Shown: positions 31,193 to 40,245, counted from the first letter of the stretch. The stretch is DNA of 64,000 bases from UBA5158 sp040389045 (GCA_040389045.1 JAZKAT010000015.1:1-64000); one strand, 5' to 3'. Notes: generated by a model not told the origin, from the sequence alone. A program made the numbers and translations.

Positions 31193-32304
31193 CAAAAATC
31201 CTTCCAACTGCCAGGGACTTTCGCAAAATAAGTTGTAGACGCGGAAGTTTGCACACCGACTAATAAACTGGAATTATAAGTAATATTAGTATTCCCAGAA
31301 ATATTTAAATTATCACCGGTTGCCATACCACCATTAATATTTAAATTTCCTGAAATATCAGTAGTCGCCGCGGTGGTTCCAACCACAAAAAGAAATCCAT
31401 ACAGATTCGTGTTACCTGAAATATTAATCGGGCCATTCACAATCAGCAGTACCGGTTTGGTGGGCGAACCAATCGTAGTATTACCACTGATAGTGGCGAC
31501 ACCTGACGTTTGATTTATCCAGACCGTGGTACCCGTTATACCATTTAAAATACTGCTATAATTCGACGCACCTGAACTGGTATAGACATGCGCCATCTGG
31601 CTTTGAATAGTCGCGTACGGCGCGCCAAAATAATCAGAAAATAAAGTCGCCACCGACATGGCCGCCAGGGTAGCGTTATTTTGTTGAATATCACTGCCGA
31701 TATGGCCAGGGGTCGAACTTGTGCCGGTGCTGGTTACGGTTGACACGTTACCACTCATCGTCACCCCATTAGCAAGTACCATGTTGGTATTATATTGCGT
31801 GTTTTTAAGAGTTGCATTACCACTTAATACCACACTGCCCTTGGTGGTCAGCGAATTTTGACTTGGTGTAAATAATACTGAACCATATTGCACTTGCTGC
31901 TGAACCACCCGCGTGGCCGTGCCATCGTCACTGATTCCCGTAGAAGTAATCTGGATCAAGTTATAGTTACTGGCGACAGGATTGGTATAAACAATGCTAA
32001 ATTTAGCATTATTCGCCAGCGTCACATTGGTTGTGCTCGCGCTGGTATAGTTAGGAATATGTCCGCCACTAGGTGATCCGGTAATAGCCGAGGTATTGGC
32101 TTGCAAATAATTAATGCCAAATTCAAGTCCCGCCTCCGCGGCTGCGTAAGCTTGTTGATTACGGTATTGATTTGCGGTGATTTTTTGTTGCATTAAGCTA
32201 TAAGACCCGGCAAACAAAACAATTAAAGTTGCCGTCACTAATAACATAGTGGCAATAACCAGTGTGGTCGCGCCCAATTGATTTTTACGGGGTAAAATAA
32301 TCAT
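31192..32304 (-). CDS. pilX: PilX-like minor pilin with large SGN-repeat domain
   Basis: A 370-residue protein, about twice the usual PilX length. The N-terminal part, Gln-Leu-Gly-Ala-Thr-Thr-Leu-Val-Ile-Ala and the long hydrophobic helix, then Asn-Gln-x-x-Ala-Tyr-Ala-Ala-Ala-Glu-Ala-Gly-Leu-Glu, fits the PilX N-terminal family. From about residue 155 to 350 a motif Ile-Ser-Gly-Asn-x-Thr/Asn-Ile/Leu occurs six times, spaced irregularly, suggesting a beta-helix or beta-solenoid domain of adhesin type. It overlaps pilW by 20 bases and pilV by 1. With no PilY1 gene in this operon, it is a candidate tip adhesin (inference). Confidence 0.8.
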   Translation of the reverse strand: MIILPRKNQLGATTLVIATMLLVTATLIVLFAGSYSLMQQKITANQYRNQQAYAAAEAGLEFGINYLQANTSAITGSPSGGHIPNYTSASTTNVTLANNAKFSIVYTNPVASNYNLIQITSTGISDDGTATRVVQQQVQYGSVLFTPSQNSLTTKGSVVLSGNATLKNTQYNTNMVLANGVTMSGNVSTVTSTGTSSTPGHIGSDIQQNNATLAAMSVATLFSDYFGAPYATIQSQMAHVYTSSGASNYSSILNGITGTTVWINQTSGVATISGNTTIGSPTKPVLLIVNGPINISGNTNLYGFLFVVGTTAATTDISGNLNINGGMATGDNLNISGNTNITYNSSLLVGVQTSASTTYFAKVPGSWKDF

Positions 32305-32959
32305 TCCGTATCCTGATATGCTCAGTCAAAGTTTTAGTAATCGCCGTATTACTGGTTAACTGCCCGGTTAAAGTAATATCAATGCTACGAGTAGTCAGCG
32401 CCGACGTCCCTAACCCCGTGGTCACCGTGTGAGTCGTTAAGGTAAAAGTGAGCGTGGTAATCGTTACAAAAGGGTCTGTGACATTTTCCCAGGCGCTAGC
32501 CGACGCGCTGCAACTGAATGACGCACCCCACGGCCGGGTCTGGATCGCGCCACTCATTAAACGATATCCATAACGTTCATCATCCGCCCCTGATGATACG
32601 GCGGGCAACGTTCCATTACCATTGTGGTCATAAGTAAATAGAATACAACTGTTACCGGTACCACCTATTTGTATATCCGTACTACCCGCCACCATAAAGG
32701 GATTGGTATTGGTATCCGTACCGACCAAACTGGAAGAATTCGCCCAATAACCCGCACGACGAATATCAGATACCATTAACTGCATGGCTGCCTGCAATTG
32801 TTGATTAAGTCGGTTGACATTAATAGACGTAGTGTAATGATTTAAATTATAAACAAATACCGCTAGCATAGAACTTAACACCAACACATTAATAACCATC
32901 GCTATCAATAATTCAGTCAGCGTAAAACCAGCGGACTTTTTGAATTTGATTATGGACAT
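32285..32959 (-). CDS. pilW: Minor pilin PilW
   Basis: A 224-residue prepilin. Leader Met-Ser-Ile-Ile-Lys-Phe-Lys-Lys-Ser-Ala-Gly, then Phe-Thr-Leu-Thr-Glu-Leu-Leu-Ile-Ala-Met with Glu5. The family mark Ser-Asp-Ile-Arg-Arg-Ala-Gly-Tyr-Trp follows the helix, as in PilW of Pseudomonas. Three to four cysteines lie in the beta part. It overlaps fimT by 10 bases and pilX by 20. A component of the pilus initiation complex. Confidence 0.88.
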   Translation of the reverse strand: MSIIKFKKSAGFTLTELLIAMVINVLVLSSMLAVFVYNLNHYTTSINVNRLNQQLQAAMQLMVSDIRRAGYWANSSSLVGTDTNTNPFMVAGSTDIQIGGTGNSCILFTYDHNGNGTLPAVSSGADDERYGYRLMSGAIQTRPWGASFSCSASASAWENVTDPFVTITTLTFTLTTHTVTTGLGTSALTTRSIDITLTGQLTSNTAITKTLTEHIRIRNDYFTP

Positions 32960-33462
32960 GCTGAGTATCCACTAATGGTTGATGAGCACATTTGCATATT
33001 TCCTAATCCAGTAAGAGTCACTCCTATGGCCATTGTTCCACCAACAATGGTAAAAATGATTTTTGATGCGCCATTTGTTGCAGCACCACGCGTACCCTCA
33101 AAAATTAACGAACCACTGGAAAGTCCAGTAGTGCTCATCGTTGCAATCCCCGAAGGCGCTAAAAACGCCCCTAAACCACAACTACCTGAGGTAGAGCAGG
33201 TACAACTACTTCCAACATTAATGCCATAACACCATGTACTGCCAGTAGTAAATGAAACATAGACGTTTGAATTTCTTTTAATGGCTTCACTACGCGCATA
33301 TTGAAGATTATATAACAGATCTTCAGCGTAGGAAGTGACGTGAGTCTCATTGATAAAAGTTAAAAAGCTGGGGACAGTGAGAAATGCCATAATGGCAAGG
33401 ATAGTCAAAACTACCAATAATTCCAGGATTGTAAATGCCTTTTGACCCGGCCGCCATGACAA
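32950..33462 (-). CDS. fimT: Minor pilin FimT/FimU (GspH-like)
   Basis: A 170-residue GspH/FimT-type prepilin. Leader ends in Gln-Lys-Ala (Ala in place of Gly at the cleavage site) before Phe-Thr-Ile-Leu-Glu-Leu-Leu-Val-Val-Leu, with Glu5. The helix continues into Ala-Arg-Ser-Glu-Ala-Ile-Lys-Arg, the conserved FimT/FimU element, which in FimT of Legionella is tied to DNA uptake. The only start that fits is TTG 33462 with GGGAG 10 bases upstream. First gene of the minor pilin operon, divergent from pilM. Confidence 0.82.
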   Translation of the reverse strand: MSWRPGQKAFTILELLVVLTILAIMAFLTVPSFLTFINETHVTSYAEDLLYNLQYARSEAIKRNSNVYVSFTTGSTWCYGINVGSSCTCSTSGSCGLGAFLAPSGIATMSTTGLSSGSLIFEGTRGAATNGASKIIFTIVGGTMAIGVTLTGLGNMQMCSSTISGYSACP

Positions 33463-33500
33463 AGGTGGAATCTCCCACAGTTATTGCTTATAATATCAAG

Positions 33501-33530
33501 AATTTAACTGGTTTTGTTGTTTGCAGTCAA
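33501..33530 (-). promoter_or_regulatory. Candidate promoter of the minor pilin operon
   Basis: Minus-strand TTGACT (33530-33525), 18-base spacer, TAAATT (33506-33501), upstream of fimT (start 33462). On the plus strand a TATAAT at 33489-33494 lies ahead of pilM but lacks a good -35. The two pilus operons are thus driven from the same 95-base divergent region. Confidence 0.4.
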
Positions 33531-33556
33531 TCAGTATTGGCGGACAAGGGGGATTC

Positions 33557-34621
33557 TTGTTATTACGGCGTTGGCTACAACAGCGTAATCCACACAATTT
33601 AGTCGGGTTGGATATTGATTCCGATGTCATCAAATTATTAAAAATAAATGCTAGTGAAACACCACCCATCGTTGAATGCGTTGCCATTCAATCCTTACCC
33701 GAAGGCGCCATTTTAAAAAATGAAATTAAAAATGAAGCGGCTGTCGTTACCGCGCTAAAAACTTTATTCCGAAACACCGGCCTTACCAAAGATTATGTCG
33801 CGCTCGCCATTCCCCGCTCGTTAGCACTGATAAAATTAGTCACGGTGGATAAACGTCTTAATGAAGAAGAAATAGAATCCCGCGCCTGGGTAGAAGCGAA
33901 TCGTAATTTTCCGGATTTAGTGGGCGACATCCATTTGGATTTTTCAATTGTAGGCCCTAACGCGCAAGACGATTCACAACTTGACATGGTACTGGTCGCT
34001 TGTCGCAAAGAACAAATTAAACCATTTCTTGATGTCTTACATGAAAGCAATTTAACACCCAAAGTACTGGACGTGAATTGTTACGCGCTGGAAAGAGCGC
34101 TAGCCGTCATCATGCCCCAGACGGAACCTTCAACGTCAGCTATTGCTTTATTGAATTTGAATTTCACCTTAAGCTCTTTGATTGTCACGCAAAATAAACA
34201 ACTTATTTATGCTCATGATCACAGTTATGATGGACACCGTCTGATTACCCAGGTGCGTAATTTTCTCAAGGAAGAAGGCAAAAACATGTCTGATCCTATC
34301 GAGAAGACCTTACCCGAGGGAGACCATCAGGCTTACAATGATATTCTCAAAGAAAATCTAACGTCACACTTACGCCATACCATGCATTTCTTTTATTCCA
34401 GTCGTCCCAATATCAACATCCAGAAACTTATTTTAGCGGGAGACTGTATAACGGTGCCGAATATCGCGCAATATATTCAAGAAGAAACTCACGTGGAAAC
34501 GGTATTGGCTGATCCTTTTGCCAACATGGTAATTGCATCAGACGTTGACAAAGATATTTTAAAAAAATACGCAGCCACTTTGACCTTATGTTGTGGGTTA
34601 GCGTTAAGTAACTTAAAATAG
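33557..34621 (+). CDS. pilM: Type IV pilus assembly protein PilM
   Basis: A 354-residue actin/FtsA-like ATPase, the cytoplasmic base of the alignment complex. Marks: Leu-Val-Gly-Leu-Asp-Ile-Asp-Ser-Asp near the N-terminus, Val-Ala-Leu-Ala-Ile-Pro-Arg-Ser, and Leu-Ile-Leu-Ala-Gly-Asp-Cys at the second phosphate loop. PilM binds the N-terminal tail of PilN. I chose TTG 33557 because GGGGGA is 4 bases upstream and the length then equals the usual PilM; the frame is open to 33521. Starts the plus-strand pil operon. Confidence 0.9.
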   Translation: MLLRRWLQQRNPHNLVGLDIDSDVIKLLKINASETPPIVECVAIQSLPEGAILKNEIKNEAAVVTALKTLFRNTGLTKDYVALAIPRSLALIKLVTVDKRLNEEEIESRAWVEANRNFPDLVGDIHLDFSIVGPNAQDDSQLDMVLVACRKEQIKPFLDVLHESNLTPKVLDVNCYALERALAVIMPQTEPSTSAIALLNLNFTLSSLIVTQNKQLIYAHDHSYDGHRLITQVRNFLKEEGKNMSDPIEKTLPEGDHQAYNDILKENLTSHLRHTMHFFYSSRPNINIQKLILAGDCITVPNIAQYIQEETHVETVLADPFANMVIASDVDKDILKKYAATLTLCCGLALSNLK

Positions 34622-34629
34622 GGCTATGT

Positions 34630-35166
34630 ATGGTGCAAATAAATCTTTTACCCTGGCGCGAACAAGCGCGACAACGCAAACAGGTTCGCCTGGGCATCAT
34701 GATGGCGAGTTGCGCCGCGCTTTCTGTCGTGTTAATTATTCTGACCCATATTTATTACCGCGGTGTCATCTTCGAACAAAATAAAGCGAACAATTATTTA
34801 CAAACTCAAATCCAGGAAAGCGATACCAATTTAGCGACACTGAAAGAAAAGAAAAACCACCAAGTCACTTTACTCGAACAGTTGCGTTATTTAATGAATC
34901 TGCGCACCAACAGTTTCCAAGCCATACGCTTGCTGAATGTACTCGCCACCGCCACACCGACCAGTATCATTCTCGAAAAAGCTATACGAATGGGAAAAAT
35001 GATAACGATTTATGGTCAAGCGGAAACCGATACTCAAGTCACCCAATTTATGAAAAATATCGGTAAAATGCCCGGCTTCAAACAACCTGTTCTGACTAGT
35101 ATCAACAGTGAGCAAGGTGTTAATGGCGATGAACGACATTTTCAATTGAAAGTTGAAGAGGATTAG
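34630..35166 (+). CDS. pilN: Type IV pilus assembly protein PilN
   Basis: A 178-residue bitopic inner-membrane protein. The N-terminal Ile-Asn-Leu-Leu-Pro-Trp-Arg is the conserved PilM-binding tail; a membrane helix covers about residues 22-42, then a coiled coil (45-75) and a small alpha/beta periplasmic domain. It pairs with PilO. It lies 8 bases after pilM and 2 bases before pilO. Confidence 0.93.
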   Translation: MVQINLLPWREQARQRKQVRLGIMMASCAALSVVLIILTHIYYRGVIFEQNKANNYLQTQIQESDTNLATLKEKKNHQVTLLEQLRYLMNLRTNSFQAIRLLNVLATATPTSIILEKAIRMGKMITIYGQAETDTQVTQFMKNIGKMPGFKQPVLTSINSEQGVNGDERHFQLKVEED

Positions 35167-35168
35167 TC

Positions 35169-35819
35169 ATGGCCTTGCAGGATTATGACATAAAAGATAT
35201 TTTTAATTTACCAATGCGCATCCAATTGACTGTTGTTGCGGTCTTTTGTTTATTGATTTTTTATCTTGGTTATCAATGGGATATTTCCAGCTTAAAAAAA
35301 GAATTAGCTTCCGTACAAACTCAAGAAACTGACTTGAAATTACAATTGAAAGCGCTGATCGACAATTTAAGCAGCGTCAATAACGATATTGCGCAGCTAC
35401 CCATTCTACAAAACCTGTTACTAAAATGGCAAAATGGATTTGTGACCACAGACTCGTTACCTGACACCTTAAACGAAATTCTGCGCATTGGAACCAGCAA
35501 TCAACTGCAATTTCAAATTTTCAGCCCAAGTTCGGAAATCAAAGACGATGCTTACCCAACTTATCGCCGTATTCCAATTAACACAGTAGTCATAGGCGAG
35601 TATGATCAAATCGCTACTTTCTTAAGTCAAGTGGCTAACTTACCCACCCTGGTGATTATCACAAACTTTGAGTTAATGAAAGGACAGAATAAGTTATATG
35701 ATAAAAAAGAAGCGGAACAACCCGGTTATGCCAACCGTATGACGGCAGCATTGACGCTTGAAGTGTATCGACTTGACACTACCCCTGAAAAAACAGAGAA
35801 AGCACCTAATGCGAAATGA
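35169..35819 (+). CDS. pilO: Type IV pilus assembly protein PilO
   Basis: A 216-residue bitopic protein with the cytoplasmic Met-Arg-Ile-Gln-Leu tail, a membrane helix at about residues 18-37, a coiled coil, and a ferredoxin-like periplasmic domain with Phe-Ser-Pro-Ser-Ser-Glu. It forms heterodimers with PilN and binds PilP. The pilP start lies 11 bases inside its 3' end. Confidence 0.92.
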   Translation: MALQDYDIKDIFNLPMRIQLTVVAVFCLLIFYLGYQWDISSLKKELASVQTQETDLKLQLKALIDNLSSVNNDIAQLPILQNLLLKWQNGFVTTDSLPDTLNEILRIGTSNQLQFQIFSPSSEIKDDAYPTYRRIPINTVVIGEYDQIATFLSQVANLPTLVIITNFELMKGQNKLYDKKEAEQPGYANRMTAALTLEVYRLDTTPEKTEKAPNAK

Positions 35820-36330
35820 TTATGGCCGCTATTTTATTGTGTTGATACTCACCGCCGCTTTGACGGTTAGCGGTTGCAGTGAACGCAAGCGCTTGCGTGA
35901 CCTGGAACAATATGTCGCCCAATTAAAGCAAAGTTCACAACTACCCACCAAAGCCTCTTTGCTAAAAGACTTGCAACCGCCTACACCGGTCACCTATATG
36001 GCGACTAACCCGCGTTCCCCTTTTGAAGCGTCAAGCAGCGCTGGCGGCAGCAATCGTGTTGTTTCCAAACACCCATTACAAAATTATCCAGTAGCTCAAT
36101 TACACTTTAAAGGTACCGTGACCCAGGGTGACAATACCTGGGCATTTGTATTAGCGCCCGACAATAAACTTTATCAGGTGAAATTAGGCGATATGATTGG
36201 CGATCATTATGGTAAGATTGTTAATATTTCCCAAACCAGCCTGACTATCCAGGAACAAATTGATCAGTTAGTACCGCTAGGGAAGCCGGAAACAAAGATA
36301 GTGACTTTGCAGCTCAAGGGACCCAGCTGA
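35809..36330 (+). CDS. pilP: Pilus assembly lipoprotein PilP
   Basis: A 173-residue inner-membrane lipoprotein with lipobox Leu-Thr-Val-Ser-Gly-Cys at about residue 22, a flexible Pro/Ser-rich linker, and the beta domain (Phe-Lys-Gly-Thr-Val, Leu-Tyr-Gln-Val-Lys-Leu-Gly-Asp-Met-Ile-Gly-x-x-Tyr-Gly) that contacts the secretin PilQ. Start ATG 35809 overlaps pilO by 11 bases; the stop overlaps the pilQ start (TGATG). Confidence 0.92.
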   Translation: MRNDYGRYFIVLILTAALTVSGCSERKRLRDLEQYVAQLKQSSQLPTKASLLKDLQPPTPVTYMATNPRSPFEASSSAGGSNRVVSKHPLQNYPVAQLHFKGTVTQGDNTWAFVLAPDNKLYQVKLGDMIGDHYGKIVNISQTSLTIQEQIDQLVPLGKPETKIVTLQLKGPS

Positions 36331-37853
36331 TGAAACAACACCTAAAGAATTTATTACGCACCAGCCTGTTTTTTATCGCGTTCAATGTTGCACTAAGCGC
36401 CGTTTCAGCCACTACCACCACAATGGTCAATACGACTGCGGATACAGGAACTCCTAATCCGAATATTGTGACGTCAGCCCCTAATCCCGCGCTAATCAAT
36501 ACTCAAGCGCCTGCCGCTAGCATTACCAGCTCACATGGCACGCTATCATTTGATTTTCAAGATATTGATATCCGTACCCTGTTACAGCTAATCGCTAAAA
36601 ATTCTAATCTTAATTTTATTATTAGCGATACCGTCAAAGGCAGTATCACACTCAGCCTTAAAAACGTTACCTGGGAACGCGCGCTTGACATTATTCTGAA
36701 AGCACGTGGTCTGACCGCACGCCGGGTCGGCAACGTGATCATGATTAGCACCATAGAAGAAATTACCACCAATGAAAGTAAGCAGTTGCAATCTGATGAA
36801 TCATTAATCAATTTAGCACCACTCGTTTCAAAAATAATTCATTTGAAATATGCTACCGCAACTGATGTCGCCGCGATTTTAAAAGGCCCACAAAGCCAAT
36901 TGCTTACCGCGCGGGGCCAGGTAGCCATTGATACCCATACCAACAGCATCATTATTCGTGATACCGCGTCCAACCTGCAGATAGTTGAACGCGAAATCTT
37001 TCAGCTGGATATCCCCGCTAAACAAGTATTGATCGAAGCCCGCATCGTTAACATCGATGTCAATTACCAGAAACAAATTGGCGCGCGTTTCGGTATCAGC
37101 AAACCGAAATGGTTATCAGGTAACTTTTTTGGCGCGAACTCTCTGGCCCAAAATACCAATGCGCCATTTGTCGCGACGCCGGGCGGCACCATTGATCCAA
37201 CTCAACGGCTTAGTTTTAACGTCCCCGCTACCGCTTTATTCGGTAATAGCCCAGGTAGTATCGGTATTGCCGTAGCCAACGTGAGTGGTGTACTGCTGGA
37301 CCTTGAATTATCCGCATTGGAAGCAGAACAACACGGGGAAGTTATTTCTACGCCACGCGTTATGACTTCCAATCAACAAAAAGCCGTCATCCAAACGGGT
37401 GAAGAAATTCCTTATCAAGAATCTACGTCTAGTGGCGCGACTTCGGTCTCATTCAAAAACGCGGTATTAAGTCTGGAAATTACGCCGCAAATCACGCCCG
37501 ACAATAAAATTGTCTTAACCTTAAAAGCGACCCAGGATACCCGGGGCGCAGATACTGTTTTATCCAGCAACGGCGCTGGTAACTCGTCCTCAGTCCCCGC
37601 GATTAACACCCAGGAAGTCGAATCCAATGTAATTATTAATAACAATGAAACTATTGTATTGGGCGGTGTTTTCATCCAGACAAAATCGCATAACTATACC
37701 CAGATACCCTTCCTTGGCTCCATACCTTATATTGGTGCCTTGTTTAGAAACAACGCCGACAATGATGAAAAGAAAGAATTACTCATATTTATCACACCCA
37801 AGATTGTTGAATTACACTCTGGCACAACAAACATCATGCGAGGAGAAGGATAG
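36330..37853 (+). CDS. pilQ: Type IV pilus secretin PilQ (short form)
   Basis: A 507-residue outer-membrane secretin. Signal peptide to about residue 27; then a Thr/Pro/Ala-rich stretch to residue 65; an N0/STN domain (Phe-Asp-Phe-Gln-Asp-Ile-Asp-Ile-Arg-Thr-Leu-Leu-Gln), an N1/KH-like domain (Ile-Ile-His-Leu-Lys-Tyr-Ala), Ile-Glu-Ala-Arg-Ile-Val, and the secretin beta-barrel with Thr-Pro-Arg-Val-Met-Thr, Gly-Glu-Glu-Ile-Pro-Tyr-Gln-Glu and Val-Val-Leu-Gly-Gly-Val-Phe-type gate. The peptidoglycan-binding AMIN domains of Pseudomonas PilQ are missing, which explains the short length. It forms the pore through which the pilus exits. Confidence 0.93.
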   Translation: MKQHLKNLLRTSLFFIAFNVALSAVSATTTTMVNTTADTGTPNPNIVTSAPNPALINTQAPAASITSSHGTLSFDFQDIDIRTLLQLIAKNSNLNFIISDTVKGSITLSLKNVTWERALDIILKARGLTARRVGNVIMISTIEEITTNESKQLQSDESLINLAPLVSKIIHLKYATATDVAAILKGPQSQLLTARGQVAIDTHTNSIIIRDTASNLQIVEREIFQLDIPAKQVLIEARIVNIDVNYQKQIGARFGISKPKWLSGNFFGANSLAQNTNAPFVATPGGTIDPTQRLSFNVPATALFGNSPGSIGIAVANVSGVLLDLELSALEAEQHGEVISTPRVMTSNQQKAVIQTGEEIPYQESTSSGATSVSFKNAVLSLEITPQITPDNKIVLTLKATQDTRGADTVLSSNGAGNSSSVPAINTQEVESNVIINNNETIVLGGVFIQTKSHNYTQIPFLGSIPYIGALFRNNADNDEKKELLIFITPKIVELHSGTTNIMRGEG

Positions 37854-37857
37854 ATTT

Positions 37858-38595
37858 ATGCAAAATAAAATTCAGGGAATATTACTGCTGACACTGTTTA
37901 GCATGCTGACTGCCTGTCACACTATGTCTTCTAATACCAAACCGCCAGAAACAAAACAAACCAAGAGTGCGATACTCAACACCCAGCTTGGTATTACTTA
38001 CCTGCAACATCAACAAGTGCAATTAGCCAAACAAAAATTATTGCTGGCCCTGCAAGAAGACCCCAATATTCCGGAAACCTGGTATGCCATGGCTTTTTAT
38101 TTAGAAGTCACCGGTGACAATACTCAAGCCAACCAATATTATTTAAAAGCGCTAGCATTAGCGCCTAAAAATGGTGAAGCCCATAATAATTATGGTACCT
38201 ACCTGTGCCGAACCGGCAATTACCAGGCAGCAATTTCGCAATTCATGGTCGCGGTACAAGACTCTGATTATTTAGATACTGCTTCCGCTTATGAAAATGC
38301 TGGCCTTTGCTCATTAAAAATTCCCAACCGTAAAATGGCCGCCAATTATTTCAAACAAGCGCTTGGGCATGATCCTAATTTACCAACGTCATTAATCGAA
38401 TTAACTCAATTCGAATACGACCAAAAAAATTATGCTTCCGCAAAAGAACATTTACGAGAATTTTTAACCATCGCTCCTCCCACCGAACAATCGCGTTTCT
38501 TGAGCGCGGAATTAGGTGAAAAATTAGGTTATCTGCATGGTCTTAAGAAAACACCTGATATGGCAAATTCTTCCGGAGAAATTCGATGGAGTTAA
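37858..38595 (+). CDS. pilF: PilF-type pilotin, TPR lipoprotein
   Basis: A 245-residue lipoprotein (lipobox Met-Leu-Thr-Ala-Cys) with about five to six tetratricopeptide repeats, matching PilF of Pseudomonas and PilW of Neisseria, which helps the secretin reach and multimerise in the outer membrane. Start ATG 37858 follows AGGAGAAGGA; an open frame upstream overlaps pilQ out of frame and is not real. The 3' end overlaps pilT by 10 bases. Placing pilF next to pilQ differs from Pseudomonas, where it is elsewhere. Confidence 0.9.
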   Translation: MQNKIQGILLLTLFSMLTACHTMSSNTKPPETKQTKSAILNTQLGITYLQHQQVQLAKQKLLLALQEDPNIPETWYAMAFYLEVTGDNTQANQYYLKALALAPKNGEAHNNYGTYLCRTGNYQAAISQFMVAVQDSDYLDTASAYENAGLCSLKIPNRKMAANYFKQALGHDPNLPTSLIELTQFEYDQKNYASAKEHLREFLTIAPPTEQSRFLSAELGEKLGYLHGLKKTPDMANSSGEIRWS

Positions 38596-39629
38596 ATACT
38601 CTATTACAAGCATGCATTAAAATTAATGCATCGGATTTACATATTTCACCAGGACAACCACCTACATTCCGTATTGATGGTGAGTTAGTGCCATCCAAGG
38701 AATTTCCCGCGATGGACGCTGCGGCTACGCAGGATTTAATTTACAGTGCGATGGACCCGCTGCAACGCAAGGAATTTGAAGAATCCTGGGAACTGGATTT
38801 TGCTATCATCCTGCCTGACATAGCTGGCTTTCGTGTCAATGCATTCAAACAAATGAATGGCATCGCCGCCGTATTCCGGTTGATTCCAGCTAAAATTCCA
38901 ACGTTGGAAGAATTAAACTTACCACCCGTTTTTAAATCATTGCTGGAATTACCTAACGGCTTGATCCTGGTAACCGGCCCTACCGGTTCCGGGAAAAGTA
39001 CTACCCTTGCGGCCATGGTGGATTATATTAATGCCACCCAGTCCAATCACATTATAACCGTCGAAGATCCTATTGAATTTGTGCATCACAGTAAAAAAAG
39101 TCTGGTCTCCCAGCGTCAGATTCATCGAGACACTCATGACTTTGCTGCCGCCTTACGCTCCGCGTTACGTGAAGATCCCGATGTCATACTCGTAGGTGAA
39201 ATGCGCGACCTGGAAACGATACGGCTGGCTTTAACCGCCGCTGAAACGGGACACTTGGTATTGGCGACATTACATACCAGTTCCGCGCCGCGTACTATCA
39301 GTCGTATCGTCGATGTTTTCCCCGCCGGTGAAAAAAATATTATTCGTAATATGTTGTCAGAATCCATACAAGCGGTAATCTGCCAAACTCTGCTGAAAAA
39401 AATTGACGGCGGACGCGCGGCGGCTTTTGAAATTATGACTGGCACCACGGCAATACGTAACCTCATTCGTGAAGACAAAGTTGCGCAAATGTATACATCA
39501 ATTCAAACCAGCAGTCAGATTGGCATGTGTACACTTGATCAATCTCTGCAAACACTGGTGCAAAAACAAATTATTTCTAATGCGACGGCCCGTGAAGTCG
39601 CAATTAGTAAAGAAACTTTTCCAGCTTAA
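38586..39629 (+). CDS. pilT: Pilus retraction ATPase PilT
   Basis: A 347-residue hexameric ATPase driving pilus retraction. Ser-Asp-Leu-His-Ile-Ser-Pro-Gly near the N-terminus, Walker A Gly-Pro-Thr-Gly-Ser-Gly-Lys-Ser-Thr at about residue 132, Asp box Glu-Asp-Pro-Ile-Glu, Walker B Ile-Leu-Val-Gly-Glu-Met-Arg-Asp, His box Thr-Gly-His-Leu-Val-Leu-Ala-Thr-Leu-His-Thr, and a C-terminal Ala-Ile-Arg-Asn-Leu-Ile-Arg-Glu-x-Lys are all present. The Ala-Ile-Arg-Asn-Leu element is specific to PilT and PilU. No second retraction ATPase (pilU) follows. Confidence 0.92.
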   Translation: MELNTLLQACIKINASDLHISPGQPPTFRIDGELVPSKEFPAMDAAATQDLIYSAMDPLQRKEFEESWELDFAIILPDIAGFRVNAFKQMNGIAAVFRLIPAKIPTLEELNLPPVFKSLLELPNGLILVTGPTGSGKSTTLAAMVDYINATQSNHIITVEDPIEFVHHSKKSLVSQRQIHRDTHDFAAALRSALREDPDVILVGEMRDLETIRLALTAAETGHLVLATLHTSSAPRTISRIVDVFPAGEKNIIRNMLSESIQAVICQTLLKKIDGGRAAAFEIMTGTTAIRNLIREDKVAQMYTSIQTSSQIGMCTLDQSLQTLVQKQIISNATAREVAISKETFPA

Positions 39630-39788
39630 AATATAGCGTCAAATGCTTAAAATATAACTACTTTTTTTGCTAACATATTGTTTAATAAAGAAATTTATCT
39701 GCGCTAGCTGTATAAATTAGGAGTATAATGGTAGTAATAAGTAGACACTTGTTTCTTATTGCTTTTCAAATAGCGAGGAGGGCACCAA

Positions 39789-40211
39789 ATGAAACACTCC
39801 GTAAGTACGATCAAAGGCTTCACCTTAATTGAATTGATGATTACAGTCACCATCGTGGCGATTCTTGCTGCGATCGCTGTACCCACCTATCTCAATTACA
39901 CGCGTCGAGCTTATTATGCCGAAATTGTAGAAGCAACAGCTCCTTACAAAGTAGGTGTATCAGAATGCTATCAAAACAATGGAGCGCTCACCAACTGCAA
40001 CGGTGGAAGCAATCACATTCCAGCTAATATCACTTCGACAACAGGTAATGTTGCTTCGGTGACAGCGGCTGCGGGTGTAATCACCGTAACTCCAGTGGCG
40101 GCGAATGGCATTTTAGGTACTGATACCTACATTCTTACCCCAACCGCTGTCAACAATACGTTGACCTGGGCAGCAAGCGGCGGTGGTGTAAGCAACGGCT
40201 ATGCACAATAA
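39789..40211 (+). CDS. pilA: Major type IV pilin PilA
   Basis: A 140-residue prepilin: leader Met-Lys-His-Ser-Val-Ser-Thr-Ile-Lys-Gly, then Phe-Thr-Leu-Ile-Glu-Leu-Met-Ile-Thr-Val with Glu5, a long hydrophobic helix and one short disulfide loop (Ser-Glu-Cys and Asn-Cys-Asn). It has a strong ribosome binding site (GAGGAGGG) and its own upstream region of 159 bases with TATAAT at 39724-39729 but no good -35; no sigma54 boxes were seen. A 12-bp hairpin follows. The position between pilT and pilB and the strong expression signals suggest it is the main pilin; the orphan at 6172-6594 is about 71 percent identical by my count. Confidence 0.93.
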   Translation: MKHSVSTIKGFTLIELMITVTIVAILAAIAVPTYLNYTRRAYYAEIVEATAPYKVGVSECYQNNGALTNCNGGSNHIPANITSTTGNVASVTAAAGVITVTPVAANGILGTDTYILTPTAVNNTLTWAASGGGVSNGYAQ

Positions 40212-40245
40212 GCGTAAGCTTTATTGCGCATGATGACTCGACCTG

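Noticed and set aside
39630..39788. Sigma54 promoter of pilA as in Pseudomonas
   Set aside because: No GG-N10-GC core (TGGC...TTGC) was found; only a TATAAT with a poor -35 is present.
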